The notes under the pieces are model-generated. The model did not search any database. It saw nothing but the letters and a program-made list of their open reading frames with translations, and was not told where the DNA came from. A DNA stretch of 64,000 nt from Cohnella sp. SGD-V74 (GTDB lineage Bacteria > Bacillota > Bacilli > Paenibacillales > Paenibacillaceae), in NCBI RefSeq assembly GCF_003001675.1, contig NZ_PVYW01000018.1, forward strand, positions 124,001-188,000, in the 5' to 3' direction. Made by a program: the position numbers and the translations under genes. Below, one piece after another: positions 26,016 through 34,888 of the stretch (the stretch's first letter is position 1; each line of letters starts with the position of its first letter).

Positions 26016-27129
26016 ATCCGGGCGTACTTTCCCGATTGTTGAACGGGAATTAAACGGTAACATCATCAATAAATATTCCGTTAACCCAGCCGATCTCATG
26101 CGTTTGATGATTAAAAATGCAGATGATTGGATGATTTTCGAAGCATTTACAGCCAGAAGTGAAGGGCCTTATAACATATTCGACAGTCTTTTTTCCTTCC
26201 TTGATGAGCAAAGCGATAAGAACTATGGAGAAATTTGGTTCAATGAACTTCTCAAGCATATGAGAGATTCTGCTTATTCCCACACCAAGAGAACGTATGC
26301 TTATGATTTCTCTGAGCTACTTCGTGTGATGTGTAAAAATCTAACTAATACAGAATTGGATTCAGACGCATATCGACGTCTATTTCAAGGGATTCTTGCT
26401 AAGGCGGAAAACGTATTGGATCCAGAGGCTGTTGCAAAGTTGGCGAAGCACCTGCTGGAATCTGTTCAATTTTTTGATTCACCAAACATAGGGCTGGTGC
26501 AATCGATATTGGATACGATTTTTAAGTATGTTCGCACACATGAGAGCATTAATGAAATGTGGACGTTTCTTGCGGAGAGAGTTTCGCAAGAATCGGTTAT
26601 GAATTATGCTTTGGCTCATTTGGACGAACTGGTAATCAACACGCCCATTCTACCGAGCAATTGCATATTTTACTCGAAACGACGGCAAGAGGAGATCATC
26701 GCCATACGAGTACACAAGCAAATGATAGATGTAAATCTTATTGGCACGGAGTATCCTTCTGTTGGGCACCCAGCATTAATTTATGTGTTCAAATTGAAGA
26801 AGGAGAAACCTGGCATAGAGGCATTCCTTTTTGCAGTAAAAGATACCGTGATTACTGAGAAAACGCTCCTTTACCGATATCCTTATTCCAATGTTTATGG
26901 AAACGGGAAGTGTTGTTGGAGTACTTTTCCCAACATTGATAAGGTTCGGCAGCTAGAATCATTTCCGGACATTTTTATGAATGGAGAACGAAACTTTCAT
27001 CTTTACCCAAAAACCGGAGATATGGATTACCGTGCAATCCTCACCTTGATGAGTGGTCGGGAGTTCGAAGATCAATTGCTCGTCTCCCTAGACGTAAACA
27101 TCGGGGAACTCTTAAAAATTGAGGACTAA
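25972..27129 (+). CDS. PRTRC protein B-like (E2-fold candidate)
   Basis: A 385-residue protein. The C-terminal 160 residues match PRTRC system protein B in pattern: GHPALIYVFKL, FLFAVKDTVITEKTLLYRYP, SNVYGNGKCCWST, then FPDIFMNGERNFH. Protein B has been interpreted as an E2-like fold with a conserved cysteine in the GxxC segment; here Cys314/Cys315 are candidates. The N-terminal 220 residues are helical and unassigned. It lies between two small genes and the JAMM protein, with ThiF two genes on, the content expected of a PRTRC (ParB-related, ThiF-related) cassette. Confidence 0.65.
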   Translation: MQEMNEKRTRLILDESGRTFPIVERELNGNIINKYSVNPADLMRLMIKNADDWMIFEAFTARSEGPYNIFDSLFSFLDEQSDKNYGEIWFNELLKHMRDSAYSHTKRTYAYDFSELLRVMCKNLTNTELDSDAYRRLFQGILAKAENVLDPEAVAKLAKHLLESVQFFDSPNIGLVQSILDTIFKYVRTHESINEMWTFLAERVSQESVMNYALAHLDELVINTPILPSNCIFYSKRRQEEIIAIRVHKQMIDVNLIGTEYPSVGHPALIYVFKLKKEKPGIEAFLFAVKDTVITEKTLLYRYPYSNVYGNGKCCWSTFPNIDKVRQLESFPDIFMNGERNFHLYPKTGDMDYRAILTLMSGREFEDQLLVSLDVNIGELLKIED

Positions 27130-27187
27130 GGAATAGAAAATTACACAATAAGGGAGGGAAACCCCTCTTTATTTGGGGTGCCTAATA

Positions 27188-28480
27188 ATGAGCCAATCTG
27201 ATCTATTTGCATTGCTTGGAATTGAAGTGGAGACAACACAGTCGTCCACAAAATCAAAGGATAAGAAGAATGTTGATGTGAAGTCAACCGCTTCGAAGGC
27301 AACCACAGCACAAGCTCGAAAGTCAGAAACTGCAAAGCAAAAGTACTCCACGCGCGAAGGTATTCGGAAAATGCCGATTCCAGTTCAGGGTTGGACGATC
27401 CACTACGCTACCCACACGTTTGAAGTTGAACATTATGCGAGGCAGCTGGTGGATATGGGGGATGAAACTCCTTTGGAAAAGGTTAAAGATGCTTTGTGGA
27501 CAAAAGTGCCAGAAGACGTTCGAGCTGACATTCTGAAGGCGAGAGAGAAACAAGAGAACTCTAACGACAAGGTTCAAAGTGAAACTGTGGAAGAGGAAGA
27601 CAATCTTGATATTGATGAGGATTCCGGTGAAGTTAGGGAGAAGAATATTGCGAAAAAGGAAAAGAAACCTGAAGACCTTTACGATGGAGATATGACGATC
27701 GCAATGATCGAACAAGCTTTCGCCTACGACTATTTCGAATTCGCATCGTCAGAAGCCATTTCATGGAGGGTTGACCGAGAAAATAAGCGTCTGTTTCCGG
27801 CTGTAACAAACGGAAAGTGGGGCGCATATTCGACAGGAACCAGGCGATTGTATTGGAAATGGCAAGATTATCTCAAAGATACCGACAAACCTCCAATTGG
27901 GGTTGTTGCTGGTAGGCAAGGTAGGTTATTTGACGTCCGTGAGGATGACTTCATGCGTATCGTAGCGCCTTCGCAGTTAATTAGGGAGCTCGATATACCA
28001 CCAGAAGGATTCCATTTGAACTTGGACAAAATTCCAGGGGAATTTCTAGTCCAGACGGTAGCGTTTTTCAAACACTTTGCACAGCAGGAACCTCCAGTTG
28101 AAGCGGCGGTCTACATTACTTGGAACAAGGAAAAGCATTCGTATGCACTCCATTGTCCAAGACAAAGGGTTTCTTTGGCGGAAGTCAGGGCTGATTTCCC
28201 TCATTTTTTGGACGATCCGGACACGAGGATTGTTGTCTACATTCATTCACACCATCTCTGGCCAGCGGACTTTTCGGGACAGGATGATGCTAATGATAAA
28301 GCTTTTGCCGTATATGGCGTCATTGGTAGGTTAAACTTACCGATGATTGATATGCGCTTTAGGGCAGGTTTTAACGGCCAGCATTACGAAGTGTCGGCAA
28401 AAGAATTGTTCGATTTTTCGGATGTAACTTACTCAGATCAATTTCCACTCGAGTGGCTGGCTTGCGTTGAGCGGGAATAG
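27188..28480 (+). CDS. JAMM (MPN) metalloprotease-like protein, possibly fused to a Ub-like segment
   Basis: A 430-residue protein. Residues 353-366 (HSHHLWPADFSGQD) give an exact HxH-x7-S-x2-D JAMM zinc motif, and E305 in VEAAVYITW is the likely catalytic Glu. Ahead of it lie a low-complexity Lys/Ser/Thr N-terminus, a segment around 65-118 (WTIHYATHTFEVEHYA, LEKVKDALW), an acidic linker, and 169-212 (SWRVDRENKRLFPAVTNGKWG) resembling the end of a beta-grasp domain that stops in glycine. The idea that it carries its own ubiquitin-like substrate is inference. The start used is ATG 27188; TTG 27173 is an alternative. Confidence 0.65.
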   Translation: MSQSDLFALLGIEVETTQSSTKSKDKKNVDVKSTASKATTAQARKSETAKQKYSTREGIRKMPIPVQGWTIHYATHTFEVEHYARQLVDMGDETPLEKVKDALWTKVPEDVRADILKAREKQENSNDKVQSETVEEEDNLDIDEDSGEVREKNIAKKEKKPEDLYDGDMTIAMIEQAFAYDYFEFASSEAISWRVDRENKRLFPAVTNGKWGAYSTGTRRLYWKWQDYLKDTDKPPIGVVAGRQGRLFDVREDDFMRIVAPSQLIRELDIPPEGFHLNLDKIPGEFLVQTVAFFKHFAQQEPPVEAAVYITWNKEKHSYALHCPRQRVSLAEVRADFPHFLDDPDTRIVVYIHSHHLWPADFSGQDDANDKAFAVYGVIGRLNLPMIDMRFRAGFNGQHYEVSAKELFDFSDVTYSDQFPLEWLACVERE

Positions 28481-28487
28481 AGGAAAA

Positions 28488-28511
28488 AGGGGTCCATTAT
28501 TGGACCTCTTT
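28488..28511 (+). terminator. Hairpin/terminator between JAMM and ThiF genes
   Basis: AGGGGTCCA and TGGACCTCT pair around TTAT with TTTTG after it. It lies inside the cassette, so it may attenuate rather than end transcription. Confidence 0.55.
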
Positions 28512-28534
28512 TGTCTACAAAGGAGGTTGTATTC

Positions 28535-29392
28535 ATGCCAAGCGAAATTAAATTCCCCACAACGCCAATATACCAATTCACGATCGTCGGTGCCGGCGCA
28601 AATGGTAGCCACTTTTTCCGGGGGTTGTGTCAAGACCTTCGTACGCACAGCAATGCTAATCAGAATCATTCTGAAAAAAGGTACATCTTGGATCACATCA
28701 TGTTGATTGATGGGGACAAGGTGGAAGAGAAAAACTTGGGGAACCAACTCTTCGAACCGGAGGAGATTGGAGAGTACAAGGTGACTTGTCTTGCGGAACG
28801 ATATGGCAGCCACTACGACCTAGAGGTCTTTAGGCATGCCGGTTATATCCAGGATGCTCAGCAGCTCGCTGAACTCATGCCGGTGAATACGTCGAACCGC
28901 GGAGAGTTCATACCCGTAATCGTTGCCATGGTCGACAACAATGCTACCCGGCAGATCGTAGACACGTATTTTCGTGACTCAAGCGTCCAGACGTTAATCT
29001 ACATCGATGCTGGCGTCCACGCGATCCAAATGGAGCGGGGACCAGGAGGGATGGTCGGTCGAGCCGATACTGGGAACAACGGACAAGTGGTCGTGGGCTT
29101 CAAGTATCGGGGCGAAATTATCATGGAACCCGTTACTGGGGTTTACCCCGAGATCCTGACCGATACAGATTCAAGGGTTCCTGGATGCGGCGCAGTTGTG
29201 GAATCACAACCTCAAAGACTTATGTCTAACAAATTTGCCGCCCAGATCTCTAACAACCTGGTAACCAGCTTGCTTTCTGAACGCGCTATTCTCATCCATC
29301 AAGTGCATTTTGACGCGAGACTTTGCGGCTCACGCGCCACCTATGTGAGTCAAGCACAAGCTTCCGCCTTTGATCACCTGATTGGGGGATAA
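28535..29392 (+). CDS. ThiF/E1-like adenylating protein of PRTRC type
   Basis: A 285-residue protein with the E1-like nucleotide-binding signature IVGAGANGSHFFRGLCQDL (residues 17-35), DGDKVEEKNLGNQLF (from D59; equivalent to DxDxxxxxNLxRQ with the Arg replaced by Asn), and AMVDNNATRQIV. C218 in VPGCGAVVES is a candidate thiol-acceptor. The wording VGAGxNGSHFFR with xNQLF is characteristic of ThiF proteins in PRTRC cassettes. It would adenylate the C-terminus of a ubiquitin-like protein. ATG 28535 follows AAAGGAGGTTG. Confidence 0.8.
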   Translation: MPSEIKFPTTPIYQFTIVGAGANGSHFFRGLCQDLRTHSNANQNHSEKRYILDHIMLIDGDKVEEKNLGNQLFEPEEIGEYKVTCLAERYGSHYDLEVFRHAGYIQDAQQLAELMPVNTSNRGEFIPVIVAMVDNNATRQIVDTYFRDSSVQTLIYIDAGVHAIQMERGPGGMVGRADTGNNGQVVVGFKYRGEIIMEPVTGVYPEILTDTDSRVPGCGAVVESQPQRLMSNKFAAQISNNLVTSLLSERAILIHQVHFDARLCGSRATYVSQAQASAFDHLIGG

Positions 29393-29394
29393 CT

Positions 29395-29727
29395 ATGGAG
29401 ACCAATGCGTGCAAATGGCCATCAGCTGAACGTATTCAAATTATCAAAGTGAATCCTCCGAATCGTTATGGGGATTATTCGTTCAAATGCCTGTCGCTTG
29501 AAGGGGAAACCACGACAATCGCTCGATGTGACATCATTTTGGATGATGAGGCTAGACTGATCGAGGAGCTTGCAGGGATCTTCCTGCAGCACAAAGTTCC
29601 GCCGCGCTCTCCAAGATACGGTGTCATTGTCAGGGCGCTGCTGAAGAACCGCGTCCCGTATGTCTCCCTGTTGAAGCAGCTTTTAAAAGAGAAGAGAAAC
29701 TTATTTCAATTGGAACTGAACTTCTAA
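29395..29727 (+). CDS. Hypothetical protein, last gene of PRTRC-like operon
   Basis: A 110-residue protein starting 2 nt after the ThiF stop. Pattern RIQIIKVNPPNRYGDYSFKC then an all-helical C-terminus (LLKNRVPYVSLLKQLLKEKR). I cannot assign it; a partner of the ThiF protein is suggested only by position. A GC-rich hairpin (AGAGGGC/GCCCTCT, 29742-29766) follows. Confidence 0.5.
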   Translation: METNACKWPSAERIQIIKVNPPNRYGDYSFKCLSLEGETTTIARCDIILDDEARLIEELAGIFLQHKVPPRSPRYGVIVRALLKNRVPYVSLLKQLLKEKRNLFQLELNF

Positions 29728-29741
29728 AATTACTAGACGGG

Positions 29742-29766
29742 AGAGGGCTGTTTTTTTCGGCCCTCT
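29742..29766 (+). terminator. Hairpin downstream of the PRTRC-like operon
   Basis: AGAGGGC (29742-29748) and GCCCTCT (29760-29766) pair around a T-rich loop. There is no T-run after the stem, so termination is uncertain. Confidence 0.4.
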
Positions 29767-29788
29767 GTCTTGATAAAAGGAGAAAAAA

Positions 29789-31978
29789 ATGGGAGCTCAA
29801 CCTATTTCAAAATTTAACGTCATTCCAGTGTGTAAAGCTGACTTCGCGGGTTCCTACTGGGGTAATGGTGGGAATGCACCCTCTGAACAAGTCCAAACGG
29901 AATTCACGGTGGCATACCTATTCGGAGGTGTAGGTGGCGGAGCGATTGGCGTTCAGCGCTCACGAGGCCACTACAAAGGAACAGTGGGGCGATTTAGATC
30001 GCTCTGTAGTATTGACGCGGATCCGATCGCGAGCAAGAACTACGAAAGACTGACTGGTAATAAAGGTACAGGCAAAGTCATAGACCTCTTCAGTTATAAA
30101 CAGTACGTTGCTTTTCATGGCAAGCGACCGCCGGCAGATTGGAAAGAATGCACACCTTGGGATCTTTGGGAGGCATTCGGGTACATTGTTCCGGATCTAA
30201 TTTTGACCAGTCCGCCATGTAAAGGGTTCAGCGGATTGTTGCCGGAGAAAAGCAGCAAGACTGCGAAATATCAAGCACTGAATCAGCTTACCATTCGTGG
30301 ACTGACTCTCACGCTAGAGGCATGCGAACAGTACGGTGATGCACTTCCTAAAATCATTGCCCTTGAAAATGTACCGCGGATCAAAACTCGCGGGAAAGAA
30401 ATATTAAAGGAGATTGTAGATTTACTAAAAAGGAAGGGATACGCAGTCACCGGTTATGACCATGACTTAGGGTTAACCGGCGGTCTTGGCCAAATCCGGA
30501 AAAGGTATTTGCTTGTCGCGCGTTTAGAAAGAGTGATGACGAGCTTTATCTTTAAGCCGGAACAGAAAAAGCACAGAACGATTGGAGATGTTCTGGGTAA
30601 TTTGCCCCTGCCTGGTGATGTGATTCACGGTGGTAGGCTTAATCGGCTTCCCAACCTTTCGTTCAAGACGTGGCTGCGGCTTGCTTTGATTCCTAAAAAG
30701 GGAGATTGGAGAGATCTCAATAAAATAGATTGGTGGAATTACCGATTAACACATGTCCCGCGTGGTGGAGGAGCTTGGGGCGTCCAGGATTGGGACGAGC
30801 CATCAACTGCAGTGATTGGGAAATCAAGAGTCGGAGGAAGCAATGCCTCAGCCGTTGCGGATGTCCGTATTGGCCACTTACCGCGTGCAGGTGCATATGA
30901 AGTTGGAGATTGGGAGAAGCCATCTCGAACGGTGACGGGTGCTCAGGGTGTAGGAACAAGCAATGGATGTTCGGCCATCTCGGATCCTCGTTTTCAAATC
31001 AATGAAGGTAACGGAAAAGCAAACTTGATGCGCATTATGCAGGTCGACGAACCGGCAGCATGCATCACGGGCAGCGCGGGGCCAACCAATGGTGCAGCGT
31101 GCATTGCGGATCCGACGCTAAAGGAGAGAGCAAGCAGACACCCAGCCGTCTACAAAATTGTATCTGTTGATGACCCTGCTCCCTGTGTCACGGGAACGAG
31201 GCTTGGTAGCGGTCAGTTTGCGATCGCTGATCCCGGAAAAGTCAAAGATATGTATCCTGGTGGATATGGGGTAAATGATTGGCATGGAGTTTCGGATACG
31301 ATCCGGAGCCAAGGACGTGTAATGAATGCGCCAGTCTCGATTGCTGATGTTCGATTGCCGTTGCCGTCGTGTGGTGGGCGGTACACGAATAAATGGCAGA
31401 TGGAAGATTGGATGGGGGTAGCTGCAACGATAACTGGAGCTCCTGACATTCAAAGTGGAGCTCCTAGTATCAATGACCCGCGACTTACGTGCAATCCTCG
31501 TGCAGGCACTATGGGTGTCATGCCCGCAGATGAGCCTGCAAAAACCATAATTGGCTCAGCTGATATTCACGCTGCAACCAGTGCTGTGGCGGACGATTGG
31601 TTCTCGTTTGAGGATCTATCGGGAACGGGTGAACCAGATTCAGAGATTCCTGCAGATGACGATAGGGGAGTATTTATCATTCTTTCAAAAGACGGGACCT
31701 GGCACAGACCTTTAACAACAATGGAACTCGGTGCGATCCAGACGCTTCCAATGACACTGCCAGATGGAACTCCATTTGACTTGGTAGATTGTTCGGAGGC
31801 AAAAGCGAGAGAATATATCGGAAACGCAATTCCTCCAGATGCTGCAGAAGAGGTGGGTAACGTTTTTCTAGATGCTTTAATGATAAGCAGCGTTGGAGAA
31901 TTCACGATGGGTTTTGAAGAGGTTTGGGTACATCCGCATGATGATGATGAGCGGACATATGCCATACTTATGCAGTAG
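29789..31978 (+). CDS. DNA cytosine-5 methyltransferase with tandem-repeat region
   Basis: A 729-residue protein. Motif I is AYLFGGVGGGAIG (about 39-51), motif IV is TSPPCKGFSG with catalytic C144, motif VI is ALENVPRIKTRG, and the closing motif X-like segment is REYIGNAIPPDAAEEV near 680. Between about 325 and 615 it carries around seven repeats of a 40-45 residue unit with core W/V-D-(E)P-x-x-T-(V/I)-(T/I)-G ... ADPR. This occupies the target-recognition position. No restriction partner is adjacent. AAAAGGAG precedes the ATG. Confidence 0.85.
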   Translation: MGAQPISKFNVIPVCKADFAGSYWGNGGNAPSEQVQTEFTVAYLFGGVGGGAIGVQRSRGHYKGTVGRFRSLCSIDADPIASKNYERLTGNKGTGKVIDLFSYKQYVAFHGKRPPADWKECTPWDLWEAFGYIVPDLILTSPPCKGFSGLLPEKSSKTAKYQALNQLTIRGLTLTLEACEQYGDALPKIIALENVPRIKTRGKEILKEIVDLLKRKGYAVTGYDHDLGLTGGLGQIRKRYLLVARLERVMTSFIFKPEQKKHRTIGDVLGNLPLPGDVIHGGRLNRLPNLSFKTWLRLALIPKKGDWRDLNKIDWWNYRLTHVPRGGGAWGVQDWDEPSTAVIGKSRVGGSNASAVADVRIGHLPRAGAYEVGDWEKPSRTVTGAQGVGTSNGCSAISDPRFQINEGNGKANLMRIMQVDEPAACITGSAGPTNGAACIADPTLKERASRHPAVYKIVSVDDPAPCVTGTRLGSGQFAIADPGKVKDMYPGGYGVNDWHGVSDTIRSQGRVMNAPVSIADVRLPLPSCGGRYTNKWQMEDWMGVAATITGAPDIQSGAPSINDPRLTCNPRAGTMGVMPADEPAKTIIGSADIHAATSAVADDWFSFEDLSGTGEPDSEIPADDDRGVFIILSKDGTWHRPLTTMELGAIQTLPMTLPDGTPFDLVDCSEAKAREYIGNAIPPDAAEEVGNVFLDALMISSVGEFTMGFEEVWVHPHDDDERTYAILMQ

Positions 31979-31985
31979 TAAAGCG

Positions 31986-32024
31986 AAAAACACTCCAGAT
32001 GATTCTTCATTCTGGAGTGTTTTT
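31986..32024. terminator. Bidirectional terminator between convergent genes
   Basis: A perfect 14 bp stem, AAAAACACTCCAGA (31986-31999) with TCTGGAGTGTTTTT (32011-32024), has T-runs in both directions. It serves the methyltransferase gene on the plus strand and the small gene on the minus strand. Confidence 0.9.
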
Positions 32025-32027
32025 TAT

Positions 32028-32213
32028 TTATTTCTTTGTATTCGATTTTGTAGTAGCCACCTGGAGTTTCGCTAGGTTTAATTCCTTGATTACGTCGCTA
32101 GTGGCGGGAGGAATCTGGAAGTCCAAGGATACACGCTGGCCAGAATACTTGGATCGAGAATTTACATTTACCGTTCTACCCTTTTTAGGGCCTATCCACA
32201 GCGCTTTTGCCAT
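32028..32213 (-). CDS. Small basic protein
   Basis: A 61-residue protein starting at ATG 32213 with AAAGGAGCGC upstream on the minus strand. Sequence MAKALWIGPKKGRTVNVNSR is basic, and the C-terminal part ends KSNTKK. No family recognised. It ends at the bidirectional terminator and follows the membrane protein gene at 32243. Confidence 0.6.
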   Translation of the reverse strand: MAKALWIGPKKGRTVNVNSRSKYSGQRVSLDFQIPPATSDVIKELNLAKLQVATTKSNTKK

Positions 32214-32242
32214 ATAATCGCGCTCCTTTCCAGAAGAATTTA

Positions 32243-33175
32243 CTAGGTTCTATTTAATTTTAGCACAGTTTCAGGAAATTTGTCCACGTGGCCTAAATAG
32301 AGTAGATTAGCCGTTGCTGTAAAGAAGGCTTCCTGTTGTTTTATCGTGATCGCATCCTTCTTCATGACAAATACGATGTAAGCTAATCGAAAATTTCCAC
32401 TGTTCCGTTGAAAGAGAACATAGTCCACTGGGTAGTTTTCATACTTGCCCGGCACGATGTTTGGCCGATCAGCGAAAGTCTTCTTACCGGGATGTCGTAG
32501 GGCAGCTTCAATGATATGAATATCGTTTTCGTTTAAATGCTGGGAGGTGCTTACAGAAGTAAATGCTCTATCATTATTCCCTTCAACAAGCCAATAGGAT
32601 CGGAACTCGTGTTCCTTCAGGTTGAGCAGGGAGGCGACTCCGCTATTAAATGCATCGAGAAAGGTATCAACGGCTGCCAATGCACTATCGGATCCGGGCC
32701 GCTCATCGACAGCGGCAACTGCAGCAGCCATTTCTGAAGATGCAATCCATTTAATACGGTTGTCGGTAAATGGATAATATCCCTTAAATCCTTTGTAAAT
32801 CAGAAAATATAAGAAAACCAGAATGGAAGATAGACCCGCAAGCCAAACGAATTCAACAGAAAAGCTCAGACTAAAAAAAGTCCACTTTGGAAAGTCACCC
32901 GGAGGCGGGGTAGCAGAGGAATCAGGTATCATCTTAACGATCCACTTAAATGGCCAAGCCATAAAATCGACCACACTATCGAGTACACTCCCGGTAATCG
33001 ATGCAACCAAGCGATCTCTTATCACCTTTATGATAATGAAGGTGAACAAAATCCCGAGAAAGGATAGGAACCCCCTTAACGCCCACTTTAGAAAACCCGT
33101 CACAATTGCGCCTCCCTTTTTACCCATACTGAATATCATAGAATATATTGGGAGATCTGCATAGTATCCTTTCAT
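32243..33175 (-). CDS. Membrane protein with cytoplasmic C-terminal domain
   Basis: A 310-residue protein with hydrophobic segments near residues 35-60 and 108-130 and a soluble C-terminal domain of about 170 residues (YWLVEGNNDRAFTSVSTSQH; NFRLAYIVFVMKKD). The layout (two membrane segments, then a GAF-like alpha/beta domain) is the same as in the IS-interrupted gene at 34.9 kb, so the two may be a pair. Its ATG directly follows the stop of the upstream small gene. Function unknown. Confidence 0.5.
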   Translation of the reverse strand: MKGYYADLPIYSMIFSMGKKGGAIVTGFLKWALRGFLSFLGILFTFIIIKVIRDRLVASITGSVLDSVVDFMAWPFKWIVKMIPDSSATPPPGDFPKWTFFSLSFSVEFVWLAGLSSILVFLYFLIYKGFKGYYPFTDNRIKWIASSEMAAAVAAVDERPGSDSALAAVDTFLDAFNSGVASLLNLKEHEFRSYWLVEGNNDRAFTSVSTSQHLNENDIHIIEAALRHPGKKTFADRPNIVPGKYENYPVDYVLFQRNSGNFRLAYIVFVMKKDAITIKQQEAFFTATANLLYLGHVDKFPETVLKLNRT

Positions 33176-33316
33176 TTATTCTTTACTACTTGGCCTCTGA
33201 AACGTTGTAACATAAAGAACACGACCAGAAGGAGCTTTTGTCGTCTGTTTTCCTGTAATTCTGGGTTGGTTCCTATCAGTTTTTTTACTTTGTATCTTCT
33301 TCCGGAAGATCCTCAT
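33176..33316 (-). CDS. Small basic protein, 46 aa
   Basis: From ATG 33316, with GAAAGGAGTCG upstream on the minus strand: MRIFRKKIQSKKTDRNQPRI and so on, ending RPSSKE. The internal start is preferred to a longer frame because of this ribosome site. The TAA abuts the ATG of the membrane protein gene, implying one transcript. Confidence 0.55.
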   Translation of the reverse strand: MRIFRKKIQSKKTDRNQPRITGKQTTKAPSGRVLYVTTFQRPSSKE

Positions 33317-33427
33317 AATACGACTCCTTTCATAACAACTATTAGCATCAGTATGCCCGATCAAACGAAGTAGATACATAGCGTAGGGAATAATAAGGTA
33401 GCAAGAAGTTACAGTGGAAAGCAGGTG

Positions 33428-33559
33428 TTGAAACAACATCGTTATGTGATATAATTATTTCAAATTCTGGTATAAATCCTTTTCGCAAGATATAAGCCCT
33501 ATGGGCCGATTTTTTAACGAGAAATCGTTAAGGAGACGGCATGTAGGGCTTTTTTTGCG
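33428..33559 (+). ncRNA. Leader module D: promoter, GCAA box, terminator
   Basis: TTGAAA (33428-33433), a 16 bp spacer, and a consensus extended -10 TGATATAAT (33447-33455). The RNA of about 100 nt contains CTTTTCGCAAGATATAAGC and a terminator with arms AGCCCTA and TAGGGCT enclosing TTAACGA-GAAA-TCGTTAA, then TTTTTTTGCG. The CGCAA before the stem can pair with the TTGCG after the U-run. It precedes the start codon of the IS-interrupted gene by 33 nt. Confidence 0.7.
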
Positions 33560-33679
33560 TGCCAGAGTAATACAAGGGAAGGTGGGTTAAGATGGAGCAA
33601 TGGAGTGCTACGATAAAAATGCAGTCGAAATACACCCTCGTATGAAATAAAATGAAAGCAAACGAGGGGACGAGTGACA

Positions 33680-33994
33680 ATGAACAGATACGACAAGGCA
33701 TTTAAAGAAGAAGCAGTCAGATTGAGCGATGAGATAGGCCCCAGGAAAGCCGCCGAGCAGTTAGGCGTAGCCTACTACACTTTGCAGGGATGGAGAAAGC
33801 AAAGAATCCTGCACGGCGACGGGGCGCATACCGGGAGCGGACTCACTTCTGCCGATAAGACTGTGCGAGAAATTGAATTAGAAAAAGAAATAGGCGAGTT
33901 GCGCCGTGCCAATGACATTCTCAAGGACGCACTCGGTTATTTGCAAAAGACCGGAAGCGGTAAAAGCACGTCAGCTCTATGCGTACATCCGTGA
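33680..33994 (+). CDS. IS3-family transposase OrfA
   Basis: A 104-residue protein from ATG 33680 (GAGGGGACGAG upstream): MNRYDKAFKEEAVRLSDEIG is the HTH_28-like N-terminus, followed by the leucine-zipper-like KTVREIELEKEIGELRRAND. OrfA binds the IS ends. It overlaps OrfB by about 90 nt in another frame, as usual in this family, where a -1 frameshift makes the active OrfAB. Confidence 0.88.
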   Translation: MNRYDKAFKEEAVRLSDEIGPRKAAEQLGVAYYTLQGWRKQRILHGDGAHTGSGLTSADKTVREIELEKEIGELRRANDILKDALGYLQKTGSGKSTSALCVHP

Positions 33995-34847
33995 ACGACG
34001 GGATAGATGGCCCGTCAAGGAGATGTGCGAGGTACTTGCTGTCAGCGAATCGGGCTATTACCGTAGCTTGAAGCCTACGCCCAAACAGGAGCGGCAACAA
34101 CGCCTTCTGGTCAAAATCAAAGACATCATTGGAGAACATGAAGACAACAGTAATTACGGCGTCCAACGTATCCTGCTGGCGCTGTCACAGATAGAGATTA
34201 CGACCAGCTACAGCACCGTCTATCGCATCATGAAGAAGCATGGGCTGCTGAAGAAAGCGAAGCGTCATCCGAACGGCATTACGCGCGAGGATGCCGCAGC
34301 TCAAAAGAGCGAGAACCTGATTCAGAGAGACTTCAGATCCTCAGCACCTAACCAAAAGTGGTTATCGGATATCACCGAAGTCCCTTGTTCAGATGGCAAG
34401 CTATATCTGTCCGCCGTACTGGATTGTTTTAACGGAGAGATCGTAGGTCTCGCCATGGACGACAATATGCGCAAGGAACTCTGCATCAAAGCTTTTGAGA
34501 ACGCTTGTAGAGCGAGAAATGCTCGCGGAATGATTTATCACAGCGATCGGGGCAGCCAATTCACGAGCCATGCATTCCGAAAGAGTCTGGCTAAACGAGA
34601 TGCCATTCAAAGCATGAGCGGCTCAGGGCGTTGCTATGACAACGCAAGGATGGAAAGCTTTTTTGCTACGCTAAAGAAAGAAAAGCTGTACAAGATCAAC
34701 ACGGAGCGCTATCCGATGACATATATTCAATCGATCATCTTCAGATACATCATGGTCTACTACAACAGACGGCGGATCTACACCTCTAATCCAGGGGGCT
34801 GGCCCCCAGCTATTTATCGCGAAAGAATGCTGTCACAAGCAGCTTAG
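33906..34847 (+). CDS. IS3-family transposase OrfB (DDE integrase)
   Basis: A 313-residue product with the rve integrase core: first Asp in NQKWLSDITEV, second in MIYHSDRGSQFTS, and Glu in NARMESFFATLKKE, plus the HTH_21 region SESGYYRSLK. All catalytic residues are present, so it appears intact. The native N-terminus is probably supplied by frameshift from OrfA. Confidence 0.9.
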   Translation: MPMTFSRTHSVICKRPEAVKARQLYAYIRERRDRWPVKEMCEVLAVSESGYYRSLKPTPKQERQQRLLVKIKDIIGEHEDNSNYGVQRILLALSQIEITTSYSTVYRIMKKHGLLKKAKRHPNGITREDAAAQKSENLIQRDFRSSAPNQKWLSDITEVPCSDGKLYLSAVLDCFNGEIVGLAMDDNMRKELCIKAFENACRARNARGMIYHSDRGSQFTSHAFRKSLAKRDAIQSMSGSGRCYDNARMESFFATLKKEKLYKINTERYPMTYIQSIIFRYIMVYYNRRRIYTSNPGGWPPAIYRERMLSQAA

Positions 34848-34888
34848 CAGGGATTTCTGTATGTGGGTGTTTTCAAACTGCACTTTTT

